DNA of 64,000 nt from Gp1-AA133 sp964641665 (GTDB taxonomy: Bacteria; Acidobacteriota; Terriglobia; Terriglobales; Acidobacteriaceae), in NCBI GenBank assembly GCA_964641665.1, contig CAZXKO010000077.1, positions 26,306 to 90,305 on the forward strand. Reading direction: 5' to 3'. Positions 26,840-37,362 of this stretch are shown one piece after another; the first letter of the stretch is position 1, and each line of letters starts with the position of its first letter. Below the pieces are notes generated by a model, which did no database searches, was not told where the DNA came from, and was given only the letters and a program-made list of their open reading frames with translations. The translations under genes were made by a program, and so were the position numbers.

Positions 26840-27501
26840 GACGACGACCTCTCCTGTTGTTCTTCATTTCTGGCGGGCGTTCGCCCGATTCTCTCGCGCA
26901 GTTGTTGCATGCCGCGATGCAGGTTCACTCGTACCGACCCCGGCGTCAAGCCGGTCCGCTCCGCGATCTCGGGGCCGGTCATACCCTCCACCAGTCGCAG
27001 GATCAGCGTTTCTTTATAAGCATCGGGCAGGCTGCGAATTGCAGCCAGAACCTTCGCTGCCTCACCCGCGACGGCGGCACCCGTCGGGTCGCTCACCGGA
27101 CCGGACTCCCGTTCGTTCGCCGCCAATTCTTCGCTCCACTCGACCGAGTTCACCGAATGCCGGTGATAATCGTTCGCGCGATTGCGCGCGATCGCAGCCA
27201 GCCATCCGCCAAACCGCGCTGGGTCTCGCAGTGACGACAGCCTCCGCAGCGCCATCACGAAAACGTCTTGCACCAGGTCATCGGCGTCGCCCAGGGGTAC
27301 TCGCGCCACCAGAATTCCGTGCACCATGCGCGCGTACCGTTCGTACAACAGCCCGAACGCCGCCCGGTCGCCGGCCTTGGCTGACTCCACCAGCGGCGCG
27401 TCGTTGCGTTCGGTCGGCGCGCTCGCTTCCTTCACCGCCCGACTACCCGGGCTTGCGCCGAACCAGTCAAGGCGATCTCCTGCTTCTGCCGCCATCCACA
27501 T
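26836..27501 (-). CDS. ECF-family RNA polymerase sigma factor
   Basis: A 221-residue sigma factor. Region 2 (AFGLLYERYARMVHGILVARV ... DADDLVQDVFVMALRRL) binds core polymerase and the -10 element. Region 4 (AIRSLPDAYKETLILRLVEGMTGPEIAERTGL ... VRVNLHRGM) is the -35-binding helix-turn-helix. Region 3 is absent, as in all ECF factors. It is followed by the overlapping FecR-type gene, its likely regulator. The target regulon cannot be read from the window. Confidence 0.9.
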   Translation of the reverse strand: MWMAAEAGDRLDWFGASPGSRAVKEASAPTERNDAPLVESAKAGDRAAFGLLYERYARMVHGILVARVPLGDADDLVQDVFVMALRRLSSLRDPARFGGWLAAIARNRANDYHRHSVNSVEWSEELAANERESGPVSDPTGAAVAGEAAKVLAAIRSLPDAYKETLILRLVEGMTGPEIAERTGLTPGSVRVNLHRGMQQLRERIGRTPARNEEQQERSSS

Positions 27502-27863
27502 AAGTATGCGACGTAAACATAGACGCGCGCACGAAAAGGAGTGTTAACAGGATTTCTGCGAAAACGCCACCACTGATGGCCCCCCCGATTGCATCGCCAT
27601 GGCTTCCCGCAGGACTGGCATCGACCCCACAAATAGCAAAGCGTCCCTGGCTTCCGTAGAAGCCGGGACGCCTACCGACTAGCCCCTCCCCCGAGTGGCT
27701 GCTCGACCCCCGACTCTAGAGTGTGTCGCCCCGTGTGGCAGTGTCGTCCATCACTGGCCGTCGTAGTGCAGATCACACGCCACACCTGCGAGTATTTCTT
27801 CGGGCATCCCTCCTCAACTCTGCGGCTAAACCTCCCTCAAATATCCTGATTTCCGGGGCTATA
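27502..27863. other. Gene-free gap between sigma factor and kinase
   Basis: This 362-base stretch separates the minus-strand sigma gene from the plus-strand kinase gene and should hold both promoters. No conserved ORF, tRNA or strong hairpin is seen. The only clear element is the TATAAT at its right end. Confidence 0.5.
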
Positions 27864-27865
27864 AT
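27860..27865 (+). promoter_or_regulatory. Putative -10 element of the kinase gene
   Basis: A perfect TATAAT overlaps the ATG at 27864 and ends ten bases before the second in-frame ATG at 27876. If it is used, the mRNA must start near the second ATG, making it leaderless and MALSSGTKLG the true N-terminus. No -35 hexamer stands out. Confidence 0.35.
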
Positions 27866-30567
27866 GGCGCGCACGATGGCCCTGAGCTCTGGCACCAAAC
27901 TCGGCCCATATGAAATTCAGTCCCCGCTTGGCGCGGGCGGGATGGGCGAAGTTTACCGGGCGCGGGACACCCGCCTTGACCGCGAGGTCGCCATCAAAGT
28001 CCTGCCCACCCATCTGAGCCAGAACCCGGACTTGCGGGCCGGTTTCGAGCGCGAAGCCAAGGCCATCTCAGGATTGCAACATCCCAACATCTGTGTGCTC
28101 TATGACGTCGGCCGCCAGGATGGCGTGGATTTCCTGGTGATGGAGTATCTCGAAGGGGAAACCCTGGCCGCTCGCCTCATGCGCAAACCCATGACGCCCG
28201 ACGAAACCGTGCGCATCGCAATCGAAATCGCCGACGCTCTCGATAAGGCACACCGCAGCGGCATCGTTCATCGCGACCTTAAGCCCGCTAATGTCATGCT
28301 GACTAAAGGCGGAGCCAAGCTGATGGACTTTGGCCTCGCCAAACTGCAAGCCTTCGCGACGGGGACGCAGTCGGGGACCCCCAGCCTTTTCCGCCATCGC
28401 TACCGTCCCCAGCATGGCTTCTCCGATCACGGTCACCGGGACAGTGGTGGGCACCGTGCAGTACATGAGTCCCGAGCAAATTCAGGGTAAAGAAGCCGAC
28501 GCTCGCAGCGACATCTTTGCCTTCGGTGCCATGTTGTACGAGATGCTAACGGGTAAGCGCGCCTTTGAAGGCAAGAGCCAGCTCTCGGTAGCCAGCGCCG
28601 TCCTCGAGAAGGATCCCGATTCCATTTCGGCAGTGCGGCCGCTCACGCCTCCAGCGCTCGAGCACCTGGTGCGGACGTGTATCGCCAAGGAACCCGATCA
28701 GCGCTTTCAGAGCGCGCACGATCTGAAATTGCAGTTGCGGTGGATCACGGCCGCGGGCAGCCAGGTGGGCGCCCCGGCCGTGGTGGTTTCCCAGCGCAAG
28801 AACCGACAGAAGGTACTGGCTGCTGCAGCGGTGTTGGGATGGCTCGCAGCAGTGACCGCTCTTGTTTTCGCCGCTACCTACGCCCGTCGCCTGACGTCCG
28901 CGCAGCAACTGCTGCAAGCGCAGATTGAGCAGCCCGCAGGTTCTGATTACGCGCCGGTCGTTTACGGAGCGCCGGTGCTTTCGCCCGACGCCCAACAACT
29001 TGCGTATGTGGTGTTCAAGGACAAGAAGACCGCCATCTTCGTGCAGAGGCTGAGTGCGGGCAAGGCCTCTTTGCTGTCCGGTACTGAGGACGGCTCCTTC
29101 CCCTTCTGGTCGCCTGACGGGAGGTACCTGGGTTTCTTCGCCAACGGCAAGTTGCGGAAGATCGAGGCCGCCGGCGGACCGGTGCAGGCCCCCTGCGACG
29201 CTCCGGAAGGACGTGGTGGGGCCTGGAACGCGCAGGGCATCATCGTTTTCGCCCCTCATATCAACGGTCCCCTCCAGCGCGTCTCCGATGGCGGCGGCAC
29301 TCCCGAACAGGCAACTCCCGAACACAAAGACGACAAGGATTTCACTAACCGCAATCCCTATTTCCTGCCCGACGGAAAGCACTTTCTATTCGTACAACGA
29401 GCTGGGAAAGATTCTCAAGGCACCGTGTACACCGGTTCGCTGGACGGTGGCGTACCCACACAGATTCTGTCCGTTGGTTCCAACGTCGCCTTCAGCAACG
29501 GATCCTTGTTCTATCTGAAGGACGGAACTCTGATGGCGCAGCCTTTTGATGCGGTTGGACAACGTTTCACGGGCAAGCCCACACCGATCGCACAATCGAT
29601 CGAGTACTACGACCCGCGCAACCTCGGCAGCTTTTCGGTGTCCCAGAACGTCCTGCTCTACCGCCAAGCATCCCGGGAAAATCGGGAGTTGGTTTGGCTG
29701 GATCCGGCGGGCAAAGAATTGGAGCATTGGGGGGACCCTGCTCCCTACGATGGCGCCAGTTTCTCTCCTTCCAGCCACACCGCCGTCTTGTTCCGCGACA
29801 ACCCCGACGGCCACGGAGACAGCTTGTGGCTGGCCGACACCGAACGCAAAACCATCACGCGCCTGACTCCGGATTCCGCGGCAGACCAGCGGGGCGTGGT
29901 TTCAGCGGACGGTCGGACTGTGTTGACGTCTGCCACCACTGGGTTCAACAGCGTTCTGGTGCAGCGCTCGCTAGTAGCATCGGGCAAGGAAGAAAAGCTG
30001 GCCGAGATCGGTGATTGGATGGGCGTTGTCAGCCAATCCCGCGACGGTCGTTATGCTATCGTCTCGATTCAGGATCCGAAGACCAGCTTCGATCTTTATG
30101 CTATTGACCTGGCTGGTGACCGCAAATTGGTGCCGGTAGCCAACAGTCCCTACTCCGAGAGTGACGGCAAGATCTCTCCCGACGACGATTGGCTGGCCTT
30201 CACTTCCGATGAAAACGGCACGCAAGAGCTTTACGTAACACCCTTTCCCGGCGGCGGATCGAAGTGGCAAGTCTCCAACGGCTCAGTGGCTTTTACAGCC
30301 GATAATCGCACCACCGAAACCGACTGGTCGCCTGATGGCAAAAGCCTGCGTTACATTCAGGGAGACAAACTCTACAGCGTCGACTTCCGCGTCACAGGTG
30401 GTAAACCAGAGTTCTCAGCTCCGAAAGAACTTATGACCGTTCCTCAGGACATCGACATTCTCTCCATCATGCCCGACGGCAAGCGCACGTTGGCCACCCG
30501 GATCGTCGGCCATCACGGGGAGTCCCCCATGAATCTGGTTCTTAACTGGCAGCACATGGTCCAATAA
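27864..30567 (+). pseudogene. Ser/Thr protein kinase with C-terminal TolB-like propeller, frameshifted
   Basis: Hanks-type kinase fused to a sensor domain. From the first ATG: P-loop GAGGMG (23-28), VAIK Lys45, HRDLKPAN with Asp138, and DFG 155-157. Reading stops making sense after about residue 176 and resumes one frame over as SAIATVPSM...VGTVQYMSPEQ, the activation segment. Removing one T from the run at 28387-28390 restores it. The rest has the kinase C-lobe, a membrane segment (VLAAAAVLGWLAAVTALVF) and a beta-propeller with PD40/TolB repeats (SPDGRYLGFFANGKL, FWSPDG). The restored length is about 900 residues. As read, the kinase would lack its activation loop and propeller. It is probably an indel error or a recent mutation. 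Confidence 0.85.
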
Positions 30568-30575
30568 GCACCGCC

Positions 30576-32597
30576 CTACCAGACCTCGCAGATCTTATCG
30601 GCCGGCCGTATCATGGCCGCGTCGGGTTTGCACTGAAATGCCTTCCCGAACTCTGGCAAATTCCCGAGCGGTCCGATCACCCTGTACTTCGCAATGGGGT
30701 GCGGATCGGTCTGCACCATCAATCGCTGCTGCTCCGGCCGAATGTGATCCCCGCGAAACTGGCCCCACGCAATGAAGAACTGCTGTTCGGGCGTGAAACC
30801 GTCGATGTCCAGCGGACGTGGCTTGCCCACCAAAGATTTCTGGTACGCCAGAAAAGCCATCTTGGCCCCGCCTAAGTCGCCAATGCTCTCGCCCAGCACC
30901 AGCTTCCCGTTGTGATGAATGCCGGGCTCGATGAAGTAATTGTCAAACTGGTTGACCACGCACGCCCCACGTGCCTGGAACTGCTTCAGGTCTTCGTCGG
31001 TCCACCAGTTTCGCAGTCGTCCCAGGTAGTCGAACTGCGCTCCCTGGTCGTCGAACCCGTGAGAAATCTCGTGCCCGATGACAACCCCGATGGCACCATA
31101 GTTCACCGCGTCAACTGCCGTGACGTCGAATGCCGGCGCTTGCAGAATGCCGGCGGGGAAGACGATCTCGTTCAACTGAGGGTTGTAATATGCGTCCGAG
31201 GTCGGCGGCGTCATGCCCCAGCGCCCTCGATCCACAGGTTTGCCAATCGTCAGGCGGTCATCTTCAACTACAAACCGCCGGCCGGCCAGATTATCTTCGA
31301 AGAACGCATCCCGCCGTATCTCCACCTGGCTATAGTCCTTCCACTTGTCGGGATAGCCGATCTTCGGATTGAACGTCGCGATCTTTGCCATGGCCCGTTC
31401 CTTGGTCTCATCGCTCATCCACGGCCGGGTGAGAATGTCATCGCGCATCGCCAGCAGCAGGTTGCGGACCAGTTCCTGCATGCGCGCTTTGGCCGCGGGC
31501 GGAAAATACTTCTCCACATACTTTTTGCCCAGCGCCTCGCCCAGGTACCGGTCAGTCTGTTCCGCGCAACGCTTCCATCGCGGCTTCATTTCACTAGTGC
31601 CGCGCAGATACTTCCCGAAGAACTCGTAGTCTTCCCGCTCGATGGCCGCCGGCAATGCCTCGGCGGTGGAGTTCAGCAGGTTCCACTCCAGGTACACTTT
31701 CCAATCGCCCAGCGTTGTCTGCTGCAGTTGCCGATCCACCTCCTGCATGAACTTGGGCTGATCCACATTCAGGTCGACCTCCTGGGGAAGTTGCTTGTGC
31801 TGAAAGAACCCGGCCCAGTCGAAGTGCGGGGCCATGGCCTGCAGCTGCGCAAACGTCGAGTTGTGATCGGTCGCGCTCGGATCGCGCAGGGCTACCCGGT
31901 CGAGCGTCGCTCCCGCGAATTTCGTCTCCATCGTCATGACCGTTTGGGCCCCGGCCGCGGCGGATTTGTCGTTCCACCCTGCCAGCTTGAACATCTTGGC
32001 CACATGTTCCACGTATTTCGAGCGCGCTTCTTTGAATCGATCGTCGGGTTTCAGGTAGTAGTCGCGGTCTGGCATGCTGTAACCCGACGCACCGATATCG
32101 GCCAGCACTTGAGTCGGCTTGTGCAAGTCCTGTGAGCTCCCCAGATTGAAGGGTGCCGCGACCTGGATGTCCTGCAACTCAATCATGACCCGTTGCAACT
32201 CAGCCATATCCTTCGCGCCTTCAATCTTGGCAAACCAGAGCTTGAGCGGCTCAATTCCGCGAGTGTTGATCCGCGACTCGTCCATGCAGGCGCCATAGTA
32301 GTCTCCGATGATCTGCTCGGTGCTCCCTTTTGGATTCTGCGCCGGCAGACTTTCCAGAATGTCCTTCAACTTATCTTTCGCAGTTTCCCCTGCCTGCCAG
32401 CGCCGGCTCCACCGGTCCATCGAAGCCGGAATCGGATTCCGCGCATGCCATGCACCGTTGGCAAACTCCGCGAAGTCCGTGCATGGATCCACTTTGCGGT
32501 CGATGTCGTCGAGAACGACGCCGTGCAGTCCGGTGCTCTGCGATAGCGCCGCTGGTGCAAGCAGAAAAATCACAAATAATGCTTTCAAAATGCGCAT
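30576..32597 (-). CDS. pepO: M13-family zinc metalloendopeptidase (neprilysin/PepO-like)
   Basis: A 673-residue exported peptidase. The signal peptide is MRILKALFVIFLLAPAALS. The N-terminal M13 domain begins DDIDRKVDPCTDFAEFANGAW. The catalytic HEISH zinc site is at about 509-513 within VVIGHEISHGFDDQG, and the third ligand is Glu570 in ESIGDLGG. The C-terminus ends in the family form NLPEFGKAFQCK...CEVW. These enzymes cut oligopeptides in the periplasm or outside the cell. The gene is convergent with the kinase, with only eight bases between. Confidence 0.93.
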   Translation of the reverse strand: MRILKALFVIFLLAPAALSQSTGLHGVVLDDIDRKVDPCTDFAEFANGAWHARNPIPASMDRWSRRWQAGETAKDKLKDILESLPAQNPKGSTEQIIGDYYGACMDESRINTRGIEPLKLWFAKIEGAKDMAELQRVMIELQDIQVAAPFNLGSSQDLHKPTQVLADIGASGYSMPDRDYYLKPDDRFKEARSKYVEHVAKMFKLAGWNDKSAAAGAQTVMTMETKFAGATLDRVALRDPSATDHNSTFAQLQAMAPHFDWAGFFQHKQLPQEVDLNVDQPKFMQEVDRQLQQTTLGDWKVYLEWNLLNSTAEALPAAIEREDYEFFGKYLRGTSEMKPRWKRCAEQTDRYLGEALGKKYVEKYFPPAAKARMQELVRNLLLAMRDDILTRPWMSDETKERAMAKIATFNPKIGYPDKWKDYSQVEIRRDAFFEDNLAGRRFVVEDDRLTIGKPVDRGRWGMTPPTSDAYYNPQLNEIVFPAGILQAPAFDVTAVDAVNYGAIGVVIGHEISHGFDDQGAQFDYLGRLRNWWTDEDLKQFQARGACVVNQFDNYFIEPGIHHNGKLVLGESIGDLGGAKMAFLAYQKSLVGKPRPLDIDGFTPEQQFFIAWGQFRGDHIRPEQQRLMVQTDPHPIAKYRVIGPLGNLPEFGKAFQCKPDAAMIRPADKICEVW

Positions 32598-32808
32598 ACG
32601 CCACTTTCACTCCTGCGGATCAGTTTCACGGAGGGTGCGACCGAACATTCTAGTTCAGGCGACTTCGTGCGTGTCGACGTTTCAGCTAGGACAAAGAAAG
32701 CAGATTTTGGGAGAACGGGTCCCGCGCGGCTCTTTGGTTGTACAATGTCCGCCGCTTCTCGAATGAAAAACAGATTCCGGTTCGCCGACCAGGCGGAGGG
32801 TCTTAGAC

Positions 32809-34155
32809 ATGGACAAACGAACCTTCCTCAAGCTTCTTTCTGCCGTGATGACAGCCCCCGCTCTTGCGCCTCTCTTTGCTTCCGCCGCAGGCGAGAGATT
32901 GAAGAACTGGGCCGGCAATCTCGAATACAGTACCGATCACCTGACTTCCGCCACTTCGCTCGATCAGATCCGCGAATTCGTCAAGCAACAGCCCCATCTG
33001 AAGATTCTGGGCACCCGCCATTGCTTTAACGACATCGCCGACAGCACCAGCAATCTTCTCTCGCTGAAGCCCATGGACCAGGTCATCACCCTGGACCCCG
33101 AGGCGCGCACCGTTACCGTCGCGGCAGGAATCACCTACGGCCAGCTCTGCCCCTACCTCCACGAAAAGGGATTCGCGCTCCACAATCTTGCCAGCCTGCC
33201 TCATATTTCCGTCGCCGGCGCCTGCAGCACAGCCACACACGGCTCCGGAGAGAAGAACGGCAATCTGCCCACGGCAGTCGCTGCGCTCGAACTGGTCACC
33301 GCCTCCGGGGAAGTCGTCAAGTTGTCCCGCCACGATGACGCCGGTACTTTTCACGGAGCCGTGGTCGGCCTGGGCGCGCTTGGCGTCATCACCAAGATCA
33401 CACTCGACCTCCAGCCAACCTATCTCATGCGGCAATACGTTTACGAGAATCTGCCGCTCAGCCAGCTCAAGGAACACTTCGACGCGATTGAGTCCAGCGC
33501 TTACAGCGTCAGCCTGTTTACCGACTGGCAAAAGCAACGCCTCAACGAAGTCTGGTTGAAGAGCCGCACCGAGCCCGGTCAGGCATTTGACCCGCAGCCA
33601 GAATTCTTCGGCGCAAAACGCGCGACGAAAAACCTTCACCCCATCGCCGAACTCTCCGCTGAGAACTGTACCGAACAAATGGGCGTGCCCGGCCCGTGGT
33701 ACGAGCGCCTGCCGCACTTCCGCATGGGATTCACTCCCAGCGCCGGCAAAGAATTGCAATCGGAATTCTTCGTCCCACGCCAGCACGCCGTCGAAGCCAT
33801 TCTGGCCGTGGAGCGTCTGCGCGACCAGGTGACACCGCACCTGATGATTTCCGAGATCCGCGCCATCGCCGCCGACCATTTCTGGATGAGTCCCTGTTAC
33901 CAGCAACCCAGCGTCGCCATCCACTTCACCTGGAAACAGGACTGGCCGGCCGTCGGCCAGTTGCTGCCTGTGATCGAGAGGGAACTGGCACCCTTCAAAG
34001 CCCGCCCACACTGGGGCAAGCTGTTTACGATGCCGCCGTCGCAACTGAAGTCCAGTTATGAGAAATTGCCCGAGTTCATCGAACTGAGCAGGAAATACGA
34101 CCCACAGGGCAAATTCCGCAATGCATTTCTGGAGAGGAATGTTTTTGGAAGTTAA
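32809..34155 (+). CDS. FAD-linked oxidase, alditol/xylitol oxidase-like
   Basis: A 448-residue flavoprotein of the VAO/GULO superfamily. An N-terminal hydrophobic stretch with KRTFLKLLSA resembles a Tat or Sec signal, so export is possible. The FAD domain opens NWAGNLEYSTDHL. The His in TRHCFND (His71) matches the histidine that binds FAD covalently in alditol oxidase AldO. Further family motifs are ASLPHISVAGACSTATHGSG and AYSVSLFTDWQ. The C-terminus has the D-arabinono-lactone-oxidase-like fold with YDPQGKFRNAF. The family oxidises polyols at C1 to aldoses, producing hydrogen peroxide. The exact substrate is inference. Confidence 0.85.
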   Translation: MDKRTFLKLLSAVMTAPALAPLFASAAGERLKNWAGNLEYSTDHLTSATSLDQIREFVKQQPHLKILGTRHCFNDIADSTSNLLSLKPMDQVITLDPEARTVTVAAGITYGQLCPYLHEKGFALHNLASLPHISVAGACSTATHGSGEKNGNLPTAVAALELVTASGEVVKLSRHDDAGTFHGAVVGLGALGVITKITLDLQPTYLMRQYVYENLPLSQLKEHFDAIESSAYSVSLFTDWQKQRLNEVWLKSRTEPGQAFDPQPEFFGAKRATKNLHPIAELSAENCTEQMGVPGPWYERLPHFRMGFTPSAGKELQSEFFVPRQHAVEAILAVERLRDQVTPHLMISEIRAIAADHFWMSPCYQQPSVAIHFTWKQDWPAVGQLLPVIERELAPFKARPHWGKLFTMPPSQLKSSYEKLPEFIELSRKYDPQGKFRNAFLERNVFGS

Positions 34156-34272
34156 AGGTCAGTTGTAACCACACATTTCTCATTTGTCATTCCGACGCTG
34201 TGCGAAGCGTAGGCGGAGGAAGCTGCTGGTTTGCGGGTGCGTGTCCGCTCAGGCAGGGGCGGACGGCATCAG

Positions 34273-34686
34273 TCAGTTCGCAGCCGCTCTGGGCTCGTAG
34301 ATCAACCCAACCACGACCCCCACCAATGTCCACTCCACCAGCGCGCTACCCGCCAACTCCAACGCGAGCTTCCCGCTGATCTGAATCGTCCCATAGTTGA
34401 CCGCCGCGAATGCCCCTGCCATGAAAATTCCAAACAACAGACCCAACCCCACGCCTTCCCCGACCCCACGAGCCCGTTGGCAGCCTCTCGCATAAACAGT
34501 CGCAAACACCGCCATCGCCACCAGAAGGCCCAGCAACCCAATCGGCATGTGGCTCCGCGCTGCCTCCCCCGATTGGTACACCCCCTCGGGGTAGGGAACG
34601 TAGTCCCGGGCAATCAGCATTCCGTGCACCAGGAACCCGTAAGTGAAGTACACAACCCTACGTTTATGCACTTCACGGAACACCAT
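34273..34686 (-). CDS. Small integral membrane protein of unknown function
   Basis: About 137 residues with three or four membrane segments (PIGLLGLLVAMAVFATVYA, GLGLLFGIFMAGAFAAVNYG, ALVEWTLVGVVVGLIYEP). The frame's ATG at 34684-34686 shares the palindrome CATG with the divergent acyltransferase ATG at 34685, so a later start is likely. No family is recognised. Confidence 0.6.
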   Translation of the reverse strand: MVFREVHKRRVVYFTYGFLVHGMLIARDYVPYPEGVYQSGEAARSHMPIGLLGLLVAMAVFATVYARGCQRARGVGEGVGLGLLFGIFMAGAFAAVNYGTIQISGKLALELAGSALVEWTLVGVVVGLIYEPRAAAN

Positions 34687-35792
34687 GAACTCACCGGCTC
34701 AAACCCTCGTTGCCCCGAACGCTCGCGAACTGCCCGCGAACCTCAGCCGCGGGTTGAGCAAAGCGGAGTTGCCGGGACTCAATGGCATTCGCGCGGTCGC
34801 GGCGTTCCTGGTGGTCTTTTATCACTTCGGATTACCGGGGGTCTCCGGAGGTCTCGGAGTGCTGATCTTTTTCGTTCTCAGCGGTTTTCTGATCACCTGG
34901 CTGCTCCTCGCTGAGCAAGAACGCACGTCCACCGTCTCTCTCCGGAAGTTCTATGCCCGCCGCACCCTTCGCATCTTTCCTGCCTTCTATGCTTACTGGT
35001 TTCTACTGATCGCGGCCTTGCTGGTTTCTCACAAAACCATTCGGTGGGCGCAGGCGTTGTGTTCGTTTTTCTATGTCAACAACTACTACCAGGGAATTTT
35101 CGGCGATCCCAACACCGGCCTGAGTCACACCTGGTCGCTGGCCGTGGAAGAGCAGTTCTATCTCCTTTGGCCGATCACCTTCCTGGCGCTGTCCCGGGAT
35201 CGCCGTCGTATGGCGCACACGCTCGTGGGGATAATTGGCGCACTCTGGCTGTACCGTTTCGTAATGCGCTTCGGCTTTCACGTCTGGCAGGGTTACGCTT
35301 ACGAAGCGTTCGACATGCGCGCCGACCACCTTCTGATCGGCTGTCTGCTCGCCGTTAGCCTACGGTCGGGAATGTTCGTCAGACTATGGGCGTTTCTCTG
35401 CTCTACCTGGATGCCCGGGGCCCTGACTGTCCTGGGATTGGCCCTTTGCTCTTACGTGGAGCAGAACTCGCCCGCGAGCTTTCGTGCTGAGCGCGTTCCT
35501 GATTGTGTCGGCCATCGCTTTCAGCGGGCGAGGTTTCTGGCGAGCGCTTGATTGGAAGTGGGTGCGATACCTGGGACGAATCTCCTATTCCATCTACCTC
35601 TACCAACAGCTGACCGTAGGGATCGCAAACAAGTTCACCGCTCACTTTCCTTTGCTGGTTCGACTGGCCGCGACGGTGGTGTTAACGATACTGGCCGCAT
35701 CAGCGTCTTACTTTATCGTGGAGCGCTATTTTCTCTCGCTGAAAGCCCGCTTCGCGAATTCTCCCGCCGCGGGCCAAGAGCCTAAAGGCTGA
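34685..35792 (+). pseudogene. Acyltransferase 3 family membrane protein, frameshifted
   Basis: An OafA/YrhL-like integral membrane acyltransferase that adds acyl groups to surface sugars. The first frame has LPGLNGIRAVAAFLVVFYHFG (catalytic His region), FFVLSGFLITWLLL, RRTLRIFPAFYAYW and HTWSLAVEEQFYLLWP, all family motifs. It loses sense after SYVEQNSPASF. The next frame resumes at about 35484 with VLSAFLIVSAIAFSG and WKWVRYLGRISYSIYLYQQ, the normal C-terminal part. One extra base in CTTTC at 35479-35483 explains it. The 3' end overlaps the convergent mtaB by 11 bases. Confidence 0.8.
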
Positions 35793-37362
35793 GGCCGGGA
35801 GGGCCAAAGCTGGCCATCAACTCCCCTTCCACCATATCCTCGACCCACGCCCGCACCCAACGGTTGGGGCTGTGTTTCCCCCGCAGACGCAAAGGCAAGT
35901 AATTCTCCGTGAGTGCTTCCGTCCACTCCCCGTCGAACGCGTTCAGCGTGATCGCCTCCACGGTCGCTCCCACGAACTTTCGCATAAAAGCCGTCTTTTT
36001 CTCCCCTGCCAATACCCGCAGCATGCGGTTCCGCTCGCGTGCCACCCGCACGGGTATCTGTCGGCTCATGTCTGCCGCCGGTGTTCCCGGCCGCGCCGAA
36101 TACGTGAACACATGCAGATAGGTTAGGGGAAGCTCCTCCACCATGCGCCGGGTTTCTTCGAACTCCGCGTCGGTCTCCCCCGGGAATCCCACCATCACGT
36201 CCGCCCCGATGGCGGCAGTCGGCATAGCCGCTCGAATTTTTTCGATTTTCTCCCGGTAATGCCGTGGACGATACTTTCGGTGCATCCTCCGCAACACCGC
36301 GTCGCTGCCGGACTGCATCGGCACGTGCGCGTGCTTCGCGATGCGCGCAGAACCTGCTACCAGCCCAATCAACTCATCGCTCCAATCCATGGGCTCGACC
36401 GAGCTGATGCGGAGCTTTTCGAGCGAGGTGTGGTCGAGGATGGTACGGACGAGGTCTTCGAAGCCCGGTCGTTGGTCGTTCGTCGTTGGTCGTTGGCCAA
36501 CCACGAGCTCTGTATCCAGCAGCCCCGAGTTCTTTGCGACCGAGACGGCGCTTGCGCCAACTAACTCCGCATGGGGATGGTTTCGCTGAGAGCTGACGAC
36601 AGCAAGCTGGTGGCTATCCTCGAGATCCCTTCCCCATCTCCCCAGATTGATTCCGGAAATCACCAGTTCGCGGTATCCGGAGGCAACCAGCGCGTCCACC
36701 TCGCGAAGAATCTGCTCCAGCTTCATCGACCGGCTTTGTCCCCTCACGTACGGAATCACGCAGAACGAACACCGGTTATTGCATCCATCCTGCACCTTAA
36801 GGTTAGGGCGCGTCCGCTCGTTCGCCGCATCGAACACCGGAGCAGCCAGCAGTTCCGTGTGCGCAAAAATGTCGGAGACAAAGATCGGCCGTTGGTCGTC
36901 GACCGTCGGAGGTACGCTTCCCTCGGCCGAAACGCCGGCCAGCCGTGCCAGCGGGAAGAATCCACGACTACCATCGGTGTCCTCGGAGCACTCAGTGGCA
37001 TACCTGTGCCCGGTCGTAATTTCAGCCAGCCGATGCTTGTGGGAGTTTCCGATTACCTGCGCCACGCCCGGCAAGGCCGCAAGCTCCCCCGGGGACCGTT
37101 GCGCATAGCATCCGGTCACCACGATCCGCGCCTGGGGGTTCTCCCGATGGACACGACGGATCGCGACGCGAGCGTCCTGGTCTGCCGACGCCGTTACCGT
37201 GCACGTATTGAGGACGACGACCTCGGCGTCCCTCGCTTGCGCGACTCGCGCCCAGCCGCGCTCTTCGAACTGCCGTTCGATCGCCGCCCCATCGGCTTGC
37301 GTCGCACGGCAGCCAAAATTCTGTACGTGAAAACTGGCCACGGTACTATAGTAGCAGCGCAC
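35782..37362 (-). CDS. mtaB: tRNA t6A37 methylthiotransferase MtaB, with repeat-derived inserts
   Basis: A 526-residue radical-SAM enzyme that turns t6A into ms2t6A at position 37 of tRNA. The N-terminal auxiliary 4Fe-4S cysteines are Cys18, Cys54 and Cys85; the radical-SAM motif CNNRCSFC has Cys194, Cys198 and Cys201; and the C-terminal TRAM region follows. About 80 residues longer than usual: a stretch around 250-300 (VSSQRNHPHAEL...GQRPTTNDQRPG) and a shorter one at about 125-165 (TVDDQRPIF) are low-complexity and encoded by heptamer repeats. They sit between core strands, so activity may survive. The start is a GTG with no visible ribosome site; a GTG 21 bases on (VASFHVQNFGCR) is a good alternative. 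Confidence 0.87.
   Translation of the reverse strand: MRCYYSTVASFHVQNFGCRATQADGAAIERQFEERGWARVAQARDAEVVVLNTCTVTASADQDARVAIRRVHRENPQARIVVTGCYAQRSPGELAALPGVAQVIGNSHKHRLAEITTGHRYATECSEDTDGSRGFFPLARLAGVSAEGSVPPTVDDQRPIFVSDIFAHTELLAAPVFDAANERTRPNLKVQDGCNNRCSFCVIPYVRGQSRSMKLEQILREVDALVASGYRELVISGINLGRWGRDLEDSHQLAVVSSQRNHPHAELVGASAVSVAKNSGLLDTELVVGQRPTTNDQRPGFEDLVRTILDHTSLEKLRISSVEPMDWSDELIGLVAGSARIAKHAHVPMQSGSDAVLRRMHRKYRPRHYREKIEKIRAAMPTAAIGADVMVGFPGETDAEFEETRRMVEELPLTYLHVFTYSARPGTPAADMSRQIPVRVARERNRMLRVLAGEKKTAFMRKFVGATVEAITLNAFDGEWTEALTENYLPLRLRGKHSPNRWVRAWVEDMVEGELMASFGPPGLSL
36471..36498. repeat. Heptamer repeat inside mtaB (GTTGGTC type)
   Basis: Units GTTGGTC, GTTCGTC, GTTGGTC and GTTGGCC in tandem, in frame in mtaB. 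Three units add seven codons, so the reading frame is kept. A second short run (ATCGGCC, GTTGGTC, GTCGACC, GTCGGAG) lies at 36884-36911 in the same gene. Confidence 0.8.
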
